64,000 nucleotides of DNA from Conyzicola nivalis (GTDB lineage Bacteria > Actinomycetota > Actinomycetes > Actinomycetales > Microbacteriaceae): positions 248,001 to 312,000 of the forward strand of contig NZ_BMGB01000002.1 in NCBI RefSeq assembly GCF_014639655.1, written 5' to 3'. Shown here piece after piece: positions 44,902-54,145 of the stretch. The notes beneath the pieces were generated by a model. That model saw nothing but the letters and a program-made list of their open reading frames with translations, ran no database searches and was not told where the DNA came from. The position numbers and the translations under genes are program-made. Each line of letters begins with the position of its first letter. Positions within the stretch are counted from its first letter, which is position 1.

Positions 44902-46149
44902 TCACGAGAGCCCCGTGAGCTTGCGCTCGAGCGTCGCGCGCTCGGCGGAGTTGTCGCAGAGCGCGATGGCGGAGCCGAGGGCCGCCCGCGCCTCGTCGGA
45001 GCGTCCCAGCCGCGCGAGCAACTCGCCCCGGATGGCGGGCACCACGTGCGAACCGGGCAGCTCCGCGCGCGCGACGAGTGCGTCGACGAGGTGAAGCCCG
45101 GCGGCCGGGCCCTCGGCCATCGCCACCGCGACGGCCCTGCCGAGTTCGACGACGGGCGACGGGGCCAGCCGCGCCAGGGCCTCGTAGAGAATCACGATCC
45201 GGGCCCAGTCGGTTGCGTCGACCGAGGGTGCGACCGCGTGGCACTCGGCGATCGACGCCTGCAGTCCGTAGGCGCCGAGCCCGCGGCCGGGGGTCGCGGC
45301 GCGGGCCAACGCGGCACGCCCGCGTCGGATCGCCGCGCCGTCCCACAGCCCCCGGTCCTGGTGCTCGAGCAGGACCGGCTCGCCCGACGCGTCGAGTCGG
45401 GCGGGAAACCGGGCCGCCGTGAGTTCGAGCAGCGCGAGCAGCCCGAACACCTCGGGCTCGGGCGCGAGCCGCACCAGCACGCGGGCGAGTCGACGTGCCT
45501 CGTCGGACAGCCCGGTGCGCATCCATTCGTCTCCGGATGACGCATGCGAACCCTCGGTGAAGATGAGGTAGACCACCTGCAGCACCGACCCGAGGCGCTC
45601 GGCGACCTCGGTCGCGGCCGGAGCGGCGAACCGCACCCGCGCCGCGGCCAGCGTCTTCTTCGCCCGGGTGATGCGCGCCTGCACCGTGGGCACGGGGACG
45701 AGGAACGCCTTGGCGATCTCGGCGCTGGTGAGTCCGCCGACGACGCGCAGTGTCAGCGCGATGCGTGCTTCCCTCGGCAGGATCGGATGACAGGCGATGA
45801 ACATCAGCGCGAGCACGTCGTCGTCGACGGCCTGCGGGTCGAACAGGGTGTCGGCGCCGGCGACCTCGTCGTCGAGCTCGCGGGCGAGCAGCGCGTATCG
45901 GGCGTCGCGAGCGGAGCGCCGGCGGAACGCGTCGATAGCCCGACGTCGGCCGACGGTGAGCAGCCACCCGGTCGGGTGGGCGGGCACACCGTCGACCGCC
46001 CAGGACACGAGCGCCTCGGCGAGTGCCTCCTGCGCGAGATCTTCGGCGAGCGGGAAATCGCCGGTGTACCGGGCGAGGGCGCCGACGATTCGGGCGGACT
46101 CCATGCGCCACACCGCCTCGACGGCCGCCCTCGCCCGGGTCTCGCTCAC
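44902..46149 (-). CDS. ECF42-type RNA polymerase sigma factor with C-terminal extension
   Basis: A 415-residue ECF sigma factor. Sigma region 2 is at about 10-80 (LAEDLAQEALAEAL, TGWLLTVGRRRAIDAFRR), region 4 at about 110-165 (LTLRVVGGLTSAEIAKAFLVPVPTVQARI), and the long helical C-terminal extension (about 170-415) has TPR-like repeats and the signature ECHA (residues IAECHAVAP). These features define ECF42, whose members have no anti-sigma factor and are encoded next to DGPF/YCII proteins, as here. GTG 46149 lies four bases after the YCII stop; a longer frame upstream overlaps that gene and is unsupported. Confidence 0.92.
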   Translation of the reverse strand: MSETRARAAVEAVWRMESARIVGALARYTGDFPLAEDLAQEALAEALVSWAVDGVPAHPTGWLLTVGRRRAIDAFRRRSARDARYALLARELDDEVAGADTLFDPQAVDDDVLALMFIACHPILPREARIALTLRVVGGLTSAEIAKAFLVPVPTVQARITRAKKTLAAARVRFAAPAATEVAERLGSVLQVVYLIFTEGSHASSGDEWMRTGLSDEARRLARVLVRLAPEPEVFGLLALLELTAARFPARLDASGEPVLLEHQDRGLWDGAAIRRGRAALARAATPGRGLGAYGLQASIAECHAVAPSVDATDWARIVILYEALARLAPSPVVELGRAVAVAMAEGPAAGLHLVDALVARAELPGSHVVPAIRGELLARLGRSDEARAALGSAIALCDNSAERATLERKLTGLS

Positions 46150-46153
46150 GGGG

Positions 46154-46573
46154 CTAAAGCTGTCCCGTGCGCTCGCGCCATTCGCGCTCGCGCTGCACGA
46201 ACTCGTTGTCCTGCGGGAACTCGTCGATGCCAGGCACCCGGCGGATCTCGACCTTGGCACCGTCCATCTGCGGCATCCGTTTCGCCCATTCGACCGCTTC
46301 CTCCTGCGAGGCGACGTCGAGGATGTAGAAGCCGTTGAACAGCTCCTTCGTCTCGCCGTAGGGGCCGTCGGTGACCACCGGGGTCTCGCCACTGAAGTCG
46401 ACCACGACGCCGTTCTTCGCTTCATCGAGTCCCTCCGCCGCGAGCATCACGCCCGCTCGGATGAGCTCGTCGTTGAATCTGCCCATCGTCTCAAGCATCT
46501 CGTTGAAGTCGACGTTCGCGAACTTCTCAAGTAGCTCATCGGTCGCCCTCATGATCAGCATGTACTTGGCCAT
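46154..46573 (-). CDS. YCII/DGPF-domain protein associated with ECF42
   Basis: A 139-residue YciI-like protein with the eponymous DGPYGETKE motif (DGPF-type) and a ferredoxin-like fold (MAKYMLIMRATDE at the start). Such proteins accompany ECF42 sigma factors and are thought to sense or relay the signal; the chemistry is unknown. ATG 46573 is supported by a GAAGGAG ribosome site. First gene of the minus-strand operon YCII-ECF42-M23. The 230-base space upstream is shared with a divergent ABC transporter promoter. Confidence 0.9.
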   Translation of the reverse strand: MAKYMLIMRATDELLEKFANVDFNEMLETMGRFNDELIRAGVMLAAEGLDEAKNGVVVDFSGETPVVTDGPYGETKELFNGFYILDVASQEEAVEWAKRMPQMDGAKVEIRRVPGIDEFPQDNEFVQREREWRERTGQL

Positions 46574-46803
46574 CTCGTACTCCTTCGTTCGTCGGTGGTC
46601 GCCTGTCGACCTTCTCACCCGGAGGTCGAACGGCGCCACGCCCAATCGACAGTCGCGGCGGTGAATTCTCGCGCCCTGGCCGCTTTTACGCTGGCAGAGT
46701 ACGCGACTGGTGCGATGTCGGAGGTGCCCAATAAAGTACGGGGGCAGGCGACAGTCGATCAACCGTTCAGCGCCCCATCGATTCACTCTGGAGACGAGAC
46801 CCA

Positions 46804-48537
46804 ATGCTGGGAAAACTTCTTGTGCGCTACTTGCGTCCGTACCGCACCCAACTGATCGGCGTGCTGGTCTTCCAGTTCGTCGCGGCGCTCGCATCCCTCT
46901 ACCTGCCCACGCTCAACGGCAGCATCATCGACGAGGGCGTCTCCACGGGCGACACCGGTTTCATCTGGTCTACCGGGCTGCTGATGCTCGCCATCTCGCT
47001 CGGCCAGATCACGGCGTCGGTCATCGCGACGTATTTCGCCGCGCGGGCCGCGATGCAAGCGGGACGCGACATCCGAAACGACGTCTTCGAACGCGTGAGC
47101 GCCTTCTCCGAGCGTGAGGTGTCGCAGTTCGGCGCCGGCTCGCTCATCACCCGCAACACCAACGATGTCACCCAGGTGCAGATGCTGGCGATGATGGGGG
47201 CCACCATGCTGGTGTCGGCGCCGCTGCTCGCCATCGGCGGCATCATCATGGCCGTGCGTCAAGACATCGGGCTCAGCTGGATCATCGCCGTCGTCGTACC
47301 GGTGCTGCTGCTCATCGTCGGCGTGATCATCAGCCGCATGGTGCCGCTGTTCCGGCTGTTCCAGAAGCGCCTCGACGCGGTCAACCGCATCATGCGCGAG
47401 CAGCTCACCGGCATCCGGGTGGTGCGGGCGTTCGTGCGCGAACCGATCGAAGAAGAGCGGTTCGAGGTGGCGAACACCGACATCATGGACGTCGGCCGTC
47501 GCGTCGGTTCGCTCTTCGTTCTGCTCTTCCCGCTCGCGATGCTCGTGCTCAACGTCACCGTGGTCGGCGTGATCTGGTTCGGCGGCATCCGGGTCGACGC
47601 GGGCGAGATCGAGATCGGCACGCTTTTCGCGTTCATGCAGTACATCGGGCTGATCCTCGGCGGCGTGCTTATGGCGACGTTCATGACCATCATGATCCCG
47701 AGGGCGGCCGTCTCGGCGGAGCGCGTCAGCGCCGTGCTCGCGAGCGAGACCACGCTCGTGCGTCCCACGACTCCGGTCACCGAGTTCCCGACTCCCGGAA
47801 CGGTGGAGTTCCGCGACGCGGGCTTCATCTACCCGGGCGCAGAGAAGGGGGTCCTCGGCGGCATCAGCTTCGCCGCGGGCCGCGGCGAGACCGTCGCGAT
47901 CGTCGGATCCACGGGCGCGGGCAAGAGCACGCTCGTCTCGCTCATTCCCCGCCTCTTCGACGTGACCAGCGGCGCCGTGCTGGTCGGCGGCGTCGACGTG
48001 CGCAGCGTCGAGCTCGACCTGCTCTGGACGACGATCGGTCTCGTACCGCAGCGGCCGTTCCTGTTCACCGGCACCGTGGCATCCAATCTCCGCTTCGGAC
48101 GGGAAGACGCGACCGACGACGATCTCTGGCGCGCGCTCGAGATCGCCCAGGGCCGCGACTTCGTCGAAGAGATGGACGGTCAGCTCGAGGCCCGCATCGC
48201 CCAGGGCGGCACCAACGTGTCGGGCGGTCAGCGCCAGCGGCTCGCGATCGCGCGTGCCATCGTGCACAACCCCGACATCCTGGTCTTCGACGACTCGTTC
48301 TCCGCGCTCGACCTCACGACCGACGCCCGGTTGCGTCAGGCGTTGTGGCGAGAACTGCCCCATGTCACCAAGATCGTCGTGGCCCAGCGGGTGTCCACGA
48401 TCACCGACGCCGACCGCATCGTCGTGCTCGACGACGGGGCCATGGTCGGCGTCGGCACCCACGACGAACTGCTCGTCACGAGCGAGACCTACCGCGAGAT
48501 CGTCGGATCCCAGCTCGGAATGGAGGCCAGCGCATGA
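46804..48537 (+). CDS. Heterodimeric ABC exporter subunit 1 (degenerate ATP site)
   Basis: A 577-residue half-transporter: six spans in residues 15-300, then a nucleotide-binding domain. Walker A IVGSTGAGKST and signature VSGGQRQR are intact, but Walker B is ILVFDDSFSALD, with Asp in place of the catalytic Glu. That is typical of the degenerate half of heterodimeric exporters (TmrAB, BmrCD type). Substrate is unknown, lipids or drugs by family. It overlaps the next subunit gene by four bases (ATGA), so the two form one complex. Confidence 0.93.
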   Translation: MLGKLLVRYLRPYRTQLIGVLVFQFVAALASLYLPTLNGSIIDEGVSTGDTGFIWSTGLLMLAISLGQITASVIATYFAARAAMQAGRDIRNDVFERVSAFSEREVSQFGAGSLITRNTNDVTQVQMLAMMGATMLVSAPLLAIGGIIMAVRQDIGLSWIIAVVVPVLLLIVGVIISRMVPLFRLFQKRLDAVNRIMREQLTGIRVVRAFVREPIEEERFEVANTDIMDVGRRVGSLFVLLFPLAMLVLNVTVVGVIWFGGIRVDAGEIEIGTLFAFMQYIGLILGGVLMATFMTIMIPRAAVSAERVSAVLASETTLVRPTTPVTEFPTPGTVEFRDAGFIYPGAEKGVLGGISFAAGRGETVAIVGSTGAGKSTLVSLIPRLFDVTSGAVLVGGVDVRSVELDLLWTTIGLVPQRPFLFTGTVASNLRFGREDATDDDLWRALEIAQGRDFVEEMDGQLEARIAQGGTNVSGGQRQRLAIARAIVHNPDILVFDDSFSALDLTTDARLRQALWRELPHVTKIVVAQRVSTITDADRIVVLDDGAMVGVGTHDELLVTSETYREIVGSQLGMEASA

Positions 48538-50618
48538 GCAAGACAGCACCCGTCGCTCCCGAGCCCAGCGAAGACGAGAAGCGCGAGCTCGAGCTCGCCG
48601 AGAAGGCGCGCATCGCCTCCGACTCGTGGGACAGTGTCGCCCCCGGCAAGGCGGCCAACTTCGGCGTCAGCTTCCGTCGGCTCATCGGCCTGCTGCGGCC
48701 GCACGCGTTCGCGTTCGCGTTCGTCTCGCTGCTCGGCACGATCAGCGTCGTGCTCACGGTCCTCGCACCCCGCGTGCTCGGCGAGGCGACCAACATCATC
48801 TTCGAGGGCTTCATCTCGGCGCAGCTGCCCGAGGGGATCACCAAGGCGCAGGCCGTCGAGCAGCTGCGCGCGGCCGGCCAGGGCGACCTGGCCACGATGG
48901 TCGGCGCGATGCAGATCACCCCGGGCGAGGGCGTCGATTTCGCCCGCCTCACGCAGGTGCTCGTGCTCGTGCTCGCTCTCTACATCGTGGCGTCGGTGCT
49001 CGGCTGGCTGCAGGGCTACGTCATCAACGTCATCATGGTGCGCACGATGTGGCGCCTGCGCCAGTCGGTCGAGGCCAAGATCAACCGCATGCCGCTCTCG
49101 CACTTCGACAAGGTGCAGCGCGGAGACCTGCTGAGCCGCGTCACCAACGACATCGACAACATCACCCAGACCATGCAGCAGTCGCTGTCCGGCGCGCTCA
49201 CCGCGCTGCTCACCGTGGTCGGCGTGCTCATCATGATGTTCTCCATCTCGTGGCAGCTCGCCCTGGTCGCGCTCGTGAGCCTGCCGCTGATGGCCGTGAT
49301 CTTCGGCATCATCGGCCCGAAGTCGCAGAAGGCGTTCGGCATCCAGTGGCGCAAGATGGGCCTGCTCAACGCGCGGGTCGAGGAGTCGTTCTCGGGTCAC
49401 GCGCTGGTCAAGGTCTTCGGCCGCGAACAGGACTCGCACGAGAAGTTCCGCGCCGAGAACGAGGAGCTCTACCAGGCCAGTTTCAAGGCCCAGTTCCTCT
49501 CCGGCATGATCATGCCGGGCATGATGTTCATCGGCAACCTGTCGTTCGTCGGCATCGCCGTGCTCGGCGGGCTTATGGTCGCGAGCGGCCAGCTGCGCCT
49601 CGGCGACGTGCAGGCGTTCATCCAGTACTCGCAGCAGTTCACCCAGCCGCTCGCCGAGCTCGGCGGCATGGCGGCGGTCGTGCAGTCCGGAACCGCCTCG
49701 GCCGAGCGCGTCTTCGAGCTGCTCGACGCCGACGAGCAAGATCCGGATGCCACGGACGCCCCCGAACCGGTGGTGGGCGACGGCACGATCGTCTTCGACC
49801 ACGTCGCGTTCTCGTACAACCCGGCGCACCCGCTCATCCGCGACCTGTCGTTCTCGGTGAAGCCCGGTCAGACGGTGGCGATCGTCGGCCCGACCGGCGC
49901 GGGCAAGACCACGCTGGTCAACCTGATCATGCGGTTCTACGAGCTCGACGGCGGTCGCATCCTGCTCGACGGCCAGAACATCGCCGACCTGCGCCGCCGC
50001 GACGTGCGCTCGCGCACCGGCATGGTTTTGCAAGACCCGTGGCTGTTCGCCGGCACCATCCGGGAGAACATCCGCTACGGGCGTCAGGATGCCACCGACG
50101 ACGAGGTGGCGGCGGCGGCCCATGCCACCTACGTCGAGAGGTTCGTACACTCGCTACCCGACGGCTTCGACACCGTGCTCGACGAGGAGGCGTCGAACGT
50201 CTCCGCCGGCGAGAAGCAGCTGATCACGATCGCCCGGGCGTTCGTCGCCCAACCCTCGGTGCTCATCCTCGACGAGGCCACCTCGTCGGTCGACACCCGC
50301 ACCGAGCTGCTGTTGCAGCACGGCATGGCGGCGCTGCGTAGAGGCCGTACCTCGTTCGTGATCGCCCATCGACTGTCGACCATCCGCGACGCCGACCTCA
50401 TCCTCGTGATGGAGGCGGGCGACATTGTCGAGCAGGGCACCCACGAGCAGCTCATCGCTCGCGAGGGCGCCTACTTCCGGCTCTACAACTCGCAGTTCGA
50501 GGGTGCCTCGACCGACATCGACGAGGAGTTCCCGCAGCTGGATGTGCAGGAGCCCGACTCCGTCGACGCCACGCGGCTCGTGCCCGGCGCATTGGAAGAA
50601 GATCGTGTGATCGAATAG
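48534..50618 (+). CDS. Heterodimeric ABC exporter subunit 2 (canonical ATP site)
   Basis: A 694-residue half-transporter with a hydrophilic N-terminus of about 50 residues, six spans (about 60-380) with an extended external loop after span one, and a nucleotide-binding domain with Walker A IVGPTGAGKTT, an unusual signature NVSAGEKQL and a canonical Walker B VLILDEATSSVD. A complete catalytic Glu here and its absence in the partner mean one competent site, as in other heterodimers. The C-terminal tail is acidic. The start overlaps the partner's stop. Confidence 0.93.
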   Translation: MSKTAPVAPEPSEDEKRELELAEKARIASDSWDSVAPGKAANFGVSFRRLIGLLRPHAFAFAFVSLLGTISVVLTVLAPRVLGEATNIIFEGFISAQLPEGITKAQAVEQLRAAGQGDLATMVGAMQITPGEGVDFARLTQVLVLVLALYIVASVLGWLQGYVINVIMVRTMWRLRQSVEAKINRMPLSHFDKVQRGDLLSRVTNDIDNITQTMQQSLSGALTALLTVVGVLIMMFSISWQLALVALVSLPLMAVIFGIIGPKSQKAFGIQWRKMGLLNARVEESFSGHALVKVFGREQDSHEKFRAENEELYQASFKAQFLSGMIMPGMMFIGNLSFVGIAVLGGLMVASGQLRLGDVQAFIQYSQQFTQPLAELGGMAAVVQSGTASAERVFELLDADEQDPDATDAPEPVVGDGTIVFDHVAFSYNPAHPLIRDLSFSVKPGQTVAIVGPTGAGKTTLVNLIMRFYELDGGRILLDGQNIADLRRRDVRSRTGMVLQDPWLFAGTIRENIRYGRQDATDDEVAAAAHATYVERFVHSLPDGFDTVLDEEASNVSAGEKQLITIARAFVAQPSVLILDEATSSVDTRTELLLQHGMAALRRGRTSFVIAHRLSTIRDADLILVMEAGDIVEQGTHEQLIAREGAYFRLYNSQFEGASTDIDEEFPQLDVQEPDSVDATRLVPGALEEDRVIE

Positions 50619-50654
50619 CGGGTGGCCGGCGGCGGGCATGTAACGATTGCTCAC

Positions 50655-51587
50655 ATGCAATCAAAAGACCGTCATGACCTGCCCGCCACCGGCTCCGCGA
50701 AGGGTGTGGCGATCGACCTCGGCATCGGGGCGGGTGCGGCGTTTCTCGGTCTGCTGGCCTGGCTGGTGACGGGCGCGCGACTCCCGCTGCAGAACCTGTG
50801 GGCCACCGGCACCCTGCCCGACGACATGCCGCTCGTGCTGCTGCCGTTCAGCCAGTACGCCCTGGGTCTCATCGTGTCGGTGATCGTTGCCGGCTCGGCG
50901 ATCGCCGGGGCCGTCGCACGCGTATTGCGCGCGCGAAAGCGGCCGCGCGGCGTGCCTGCCATCGCGGCCGGCGCGGTGATCGTGTACTTGGTCGCCCTGG
51001 TGCAGACGTGGGTCTCGGTGTCGGCCGGGCTGCTCCCCGGGACCGCCTCGGTCGTCTACCTCGCCGCGCTCGTCGGCGGCACGGTAGCTGCAATCGTGCT
51101 GGGCGTCGTGGTGTTGTTGCTCATCGCACGGGCCCCCGCCCCGGGTCTCGCCGTCGGCGTGACGATCGTCGCGATCGTGATCGGGGCGTCGATGAACGGC
51201 GTTGTGCTCCCGTTCGGCCTGTCGGTCATCGAACCCCAGGAGCTCGCCCGCGGATTCGCGCAGTGGATTCCCGCCATCGGGGTCGGTGTCGCGCTCGCGT
51301 GGTCGGGGTTCGGCACAGTCGGCCGCGCACTAGCGGCGGCGGGCAGCCTGCTGCTGCTGTGGCTCGGCCCGGCCGCGTTCACGGCTATCGCGGCCGCGGC
51401 GGGCACGCGCGTGCTGGCCGGGTACCCGACCGAGATGGCCGAGTTCGCCGGTCAGGTTTTCGTGTCCCTGCTCGGCTCGCCGCGGGAGTCGCTCGTGCAG
51501 GTGGCGATCGCGATCGTGACCATGCTGGTCGCTCTCGTCGCGTTCCGTGTCATCCGAAACCGTCGCGCCCTCGACGCGGCGTCCTAG
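50655..51587 (+). CDS. Multi-span membrane protein of unknown function
   Basis: A 310-residue protein with about eight hydrophobic segments, starting with AIDLGIGAGAAFLGLLAWLV and ending with a span VQVAIAIVTMLVALVAFRVI plus a short basic tail. No conserved charged or catalytic motif is visible, and I do not recognise the family. It follows the ABC exporter by 36 bases in the same direction and may be co-transcribed. ATG 50655 is chosen; an earlier in-frame ATG (50622) has no ribosome site. Confidence 0.7.
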   Translation: MQSKDRHDLPATGSAKGVAIDLGIGAGAAFLGLLAWLVTGARLPLQNLWATGTLPDDMPLVLLPFSQYALGLIVSVIVAGSAIAGAVARVLRARKRPRGVPAIAAGAVIVYLVALVQTWVSVSAGLLPGTASVVYLAALVGGTVAAIVLGVVVLLLIARAPAPGLAVGVTIVAIVIGASMNGVVLPFGLSVIEPQELARGFAQWIPAIGVGVALAWSGFGTVGRALAAAGSLLLLWLGPAAFTAIAAAAGTRVLAGYPTEMAEFAGQVFVSLLGSPRESLVQVAIAIVTMLVALVAFRVIRNRRALDAAS

Positions 51588-51748
51588 CCTTCGGCTCGAC
51601 CTGCCTGTGAGCGGGCTGTGGGTGCCGACCCGACCGGGAACTTCCAGCCGTACCTCTGCGTTGTACCCGTCGTAGGCCAGGCACACGGCAGCCAGCCGCG
51701 ACCGCCTACGATTTACACGTACTCGTTTACGAGCAGAGAGGCCACACG

Positions 51749-52270
51749 ATGAGCGCAACATTTGAGAAGGCAACGCTGGCAGGCGGCTGTTTCTGGGGCG
51801 TCGAAGAGCTGGTGCGCAAGCGCGAGGGCGTCATCTCCACTCGCGTCGGCTACACCGGCGACCCGAATACCCCCAACGCCACCTACCGCAGCCACGGTGA
51901 CCACGCCGAGGCGATCGAGATCACCTTCGACCCCGAGCGCACGAACTTCCGTGAGCTGCTCGAGTTCTTCTTCCAGATCCACGACCCGTCGACGAAGGAC
52001 CGCCAGGGCAACGACCGCGGCCGCAGCTACCGCTCGGCGATCTACTACGCCGACGCCGAGCAGGAGCGGGTCGCCCGCGACACCATCGCCGATGTCGACG
52101 CCTCGGGCATCTGGCCGGGCCCGGTCGTCACCGAGGTCGAGCCGGTCGGCGACTTCTGGCTCGCCGAGGAGGAGCACCAGGACTACCTGCAGAAGTACCC
52201 CGAGGGCTACACCTGCCACTACGTGCGTCCCGGTTGGAAGCTGCCGCGACGCGAGCAGGTCGCGAGCTAG
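51749..52270 (+). CDS. msrA: Peptide-methionine (S)-S-oxide reductase MsrA
   Basis: A 173-residue MsrA that repairs the S-epimer of methionine sulfoxide in proteins. The catalytic motif GCFWGVE is near residue 13, with [26 protein letters not shown] and the AIYYADAEQ segment following. Only one other Cys (in YTCHYVRPG near the end) is present, a candidate resolving Cys. An AGAGAGG ribosome site precedes the ATG. A terminator follows. It fits the redox theme of mycothiol and nitrobindin genes in the region. Confidence 0.95.
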   Translation: MSATFEKATLAGGCFWGVEELVRKREGVISTRVGYTGDPNTPNATYRSHGDHAEAIEITFDPERTNFRELLEFFFQIHDPSTKDRQGNDRGRSYRSAIYYADAEQERVARDTIADVDASGIWPGPVVTEVEPVGDFWLAEEEHQDYLQKYPEGYTCHYVRPGWKLPRREQVAS

Positions 52271-52286
52271 TCAGCCATAACGACGA

Positions 52287-52319
52287 CGGCCGCCATCCCC
52301 TCGGGGGTGGCGGCCGTTT
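52287..52319 (+). terminator. Intrinsic terminator after msrA
   Basis: CGGCCGCCATCCCC (52287-52300), a three-base loop and GGGGTGGCGGCCG (52304-52316) form a strong stem with one bulge, followed by TTT. It lies 16 bases after the msrA stop. Confidence 0.85.
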
Positions 52320-52367
52320 CGCGTTCGGGGGGAGCTGATGTCGCACCCGGGGCGTACCGTGGAAAAG

Positions 52368-52931
52368 GTGAACAGCTGCGGAATCGTGCTCGACTCGGGG
52401 CTGCCGTGCGCCCGGCCGACAGCGGCGGGCACCCCGCTCAACCTCTGCCAGCACCACCTGCTGGCCGCCCACGACTGGGTCGCCGGCGAAGTCGGGGTCA
52501 CCGATGTGCTTCCGTCGCCGTGCCTGGCCTGCGGGTCGCGGCTGGGGGTCCAGTACCCGTCGGGGTGGCTCTGCGCGATCTGCGAGTGGAAGGTCGGCGA
52601 CTCCGCCGACCCCGAACACGTGGCGGTGGTCAGGGTCGATGTCGTCTACTACCTGCGCTTCCGTGATCAGATCAAGATCGGTACATCCGGCAACCCGCGC
52701 CAGCGGTTCGCGAGCCTCCGCTACGACGAAGTGCTCGCCTTCGAACGCGGCGACCGAACCCTCGAACAGCGCAGACACGTGCAGTTTGCCGACCACCGTC
52801 TGGCGAAGTCGGAGTGGTTCGCCGCACACGATGCTCTCGCCGAGCACATCGAGGTGTTGCGGGCGGGTGTGGATGACCCGTGGTCGCTGTACGCCCTGTG
52901 GAGGAGCCAACGGCTCGCGCTGCTCGCCTGA
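52368..52931 (+). CDS. Zinc-ribbon plus GIY-YIG (T5orf172-like) nuclease-family protein
   Basis: A 187-residue protein of two parts. The N-terminus has two cysteine clusters (CGIVLDSGLPC...CQHH and CLACGSRL...CAIC) that look like small zinc-binding modules. The C-terminal half matches a GIY-YIG/T5orf172 fold: VVYYLRFRDQIKIGTSGNPRQRF holds the YY...K-I-G-x-S and R, with a conserved Glu candidate in LEQRRHVQFADHR. It could be a DNA nicking or binding enzyme; its role is unknown. GTG 52368 is preferred because TACCGT lies seven bases upstream; ATG 52338 is an alternative with a GGAG. Confidence 0.72.
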   Translation: MNSCGIVLDSGLPCARPTAAGTPLNLCQHHLLAAHDWVAGEVGVTDVLPSPCLACGSRLGVQYPSGWLCAICEWKVGDSADPEHVAVVRVDVVYYLRFRDQIKIGTSGNPRQRFASLRYDEVLAFERGDRTLEQRRHVQFADHRLAKSEWFAAHDALAEHIEVLRAGVDDPWSLYALWRSQRLALLA

Positions 52932-53003
52932 ACCGCCACCAACATTATCGGGAGAGGTGCGCAAGGCCTCGAAAGGAATTCATCAACTACCTACCGTGAG
53001 TGC

Positions 53004-54116
53004 ATGGCAAAAGAGACTGGCGAAAAAGCAAGCAAGCGCGCGCGGACGGCGCCCGACCCCGACGATCCGCGCAAGCCCGACGAGATCACCGAGATCGACA
53101 AGCGCTCGTGGATCTACGTGATGAAGAAAACAATGCGCGAGTTCGGTGCCGATCAGGCCACCGACCTCGCCGCGGCCCTTACCTACTACGGCGTGCTCGC
53201 GATCTTCCCCGCCCTTCTCGCGTTCGTCTCGCTCATCGGGCTCTTCGGCGATCCCGCGAAGACCACCGACACCCTGCTCGACCTGGTCGGCGGCCTCGTG
53301 CCCGCGACCACCCTCGACGCGATCAAGGGGCCCCTCGAGAATCTCGCGAAGTCGCCGTCCGCCGGGTTCGCCTTCGTCGCCGGCATTCTCGGCGCACTGT
53401 GGTCGGCCTCGGGCTACGTCGGCGCCTTCTCGCGGGCGATGAACCGCATCTACTCCATCCAGGAGGGCCGCCCGTTCTGGAAGCTGCGCCCCGTCACGTT
53501 GCTCGTCACCGTGATCGCGATCGTGGTCGCGGTAATCGCGGCGCTGCTCATCACCCTTTCCGGCCCGGTGGCCGAACAGGTGGGACAGGCGCTCGGTGTC
53601 GGTGAAACCGGTCTGGTCATCTGGAACATCGCGAAGTGGCCGATACTCGTGTTCCTCGTCGTGCTGATCATCGCCGTGCTGTACTACGCGACCCCGAACG
53701 TGAAACAGCCGAAGTTCAAGTGGATGAGCCTGGGTGCGCTCGTCGCCCTCGTGGTGTGGGTCGTGGCATCCGCCCTCTTCGCCTTCTACGTCGCCAACTT
53801 CTCGAGCTACAACCAGACCTACGGTTCGATCGGCGGGATCATCGTCTTCCTGCTCTGGATCTGGATCTCGAACATCGCGCTGCTGTTCGGGGCCGAACTC
53901 GACGCCGAACTCGAGCGGGGCCGCCAGCTGCAGGCCGGTATCGAGGCGGAGGAGACGATCCAGTTGCCGCCGCGCGACACCAAGAAGAGCGACAAGATCG
54001 AGAAGAAGCACGAACAGGACGTCGCGGACGGCCGCGAACTCCGTGAGAGCGCCAGCAGCAACCGCGACGACGGCGAAGAGTCGCGCGACCGGCGCAGACG
54101 CGACCGGGAGCGGTAA
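53004..54116 (+). CDS. YihY/BrkB-family inner-membrane protein
   Basis: A 370-residue protein with an acidic/basic hydrophilic N-terminus (1-35), six hydrophobic spans between about 55 and 300, and a strongly charged C-terminal tail. The family core is recognisable in AAALTYYGVLAIFPALLAFVSLIG, ALWSASGYVGAFSRAMNRIY, PNVKQPKFKWMSLGALVALVVW and the final YGSIGGIIVFLLWIWISN. Once called ribonuclease BN in error; the true function is likely transport. Leaderless start: TACCGT at 52992-52997, six bases before the ATG. A hairpin overlaps the stop. Confidence 0.9.
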   Translation: MAKETGEKASKRARTAPDPDDPRKPDEITEIDKRSWIYVMKKTMREFGADQATDLAAALTYYGVLAIFPALLAFVSLIGLFGDPAKTTDTLLDLVGGLVPATTLDAIKGPLENLAKSPSAGFAFVAGILGALWSASGYVGAFSRAMNRIYSIQEGRPFWKLRPVTLLVTVIAIVVAVIAALLITLSGPVAEQVGQALGVGETGLVIWNIAKWPILVFLVVLIIAVLYYATPNVKQPKFKWMSLGALVALVVWVVASALFAFYVANFSSYNQTYGSIGGIIVFLLWIWISNIALLFGAELDAELERGRQLQAGIEAEETIQLPPRDTKKSDKIEKKHEQDVADGRELRESASSNRDDGEESRDRRRRDRER

Positions 54117-54128
54117 CCCCCGGTCGCG
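54099..54128. terminator. Hairpin overlapping the stop of the BrkB-family gene
   Basis: CGCGACCGGG (54099-54108) pairs with CCCGGTCGCG (54119-54128) around the TAA stop (54114-54116). It probably ends transcription between this gene and the convergent one ending at 54146, although no T-tract follows. Confidence 0.6.
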
Positions 54129-54145
54129 TCATCGGGCGCCGGCCG

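Noticed and set aside
31751-46573. A new defence or biosynthetic gene cluster among the accessory-looking genes
   Set aside because: The genes are diverse single-function or small operons with housekeeping or efflux roles, with no toxin, recombinase, NRPS/PKS or defence signature joining them.
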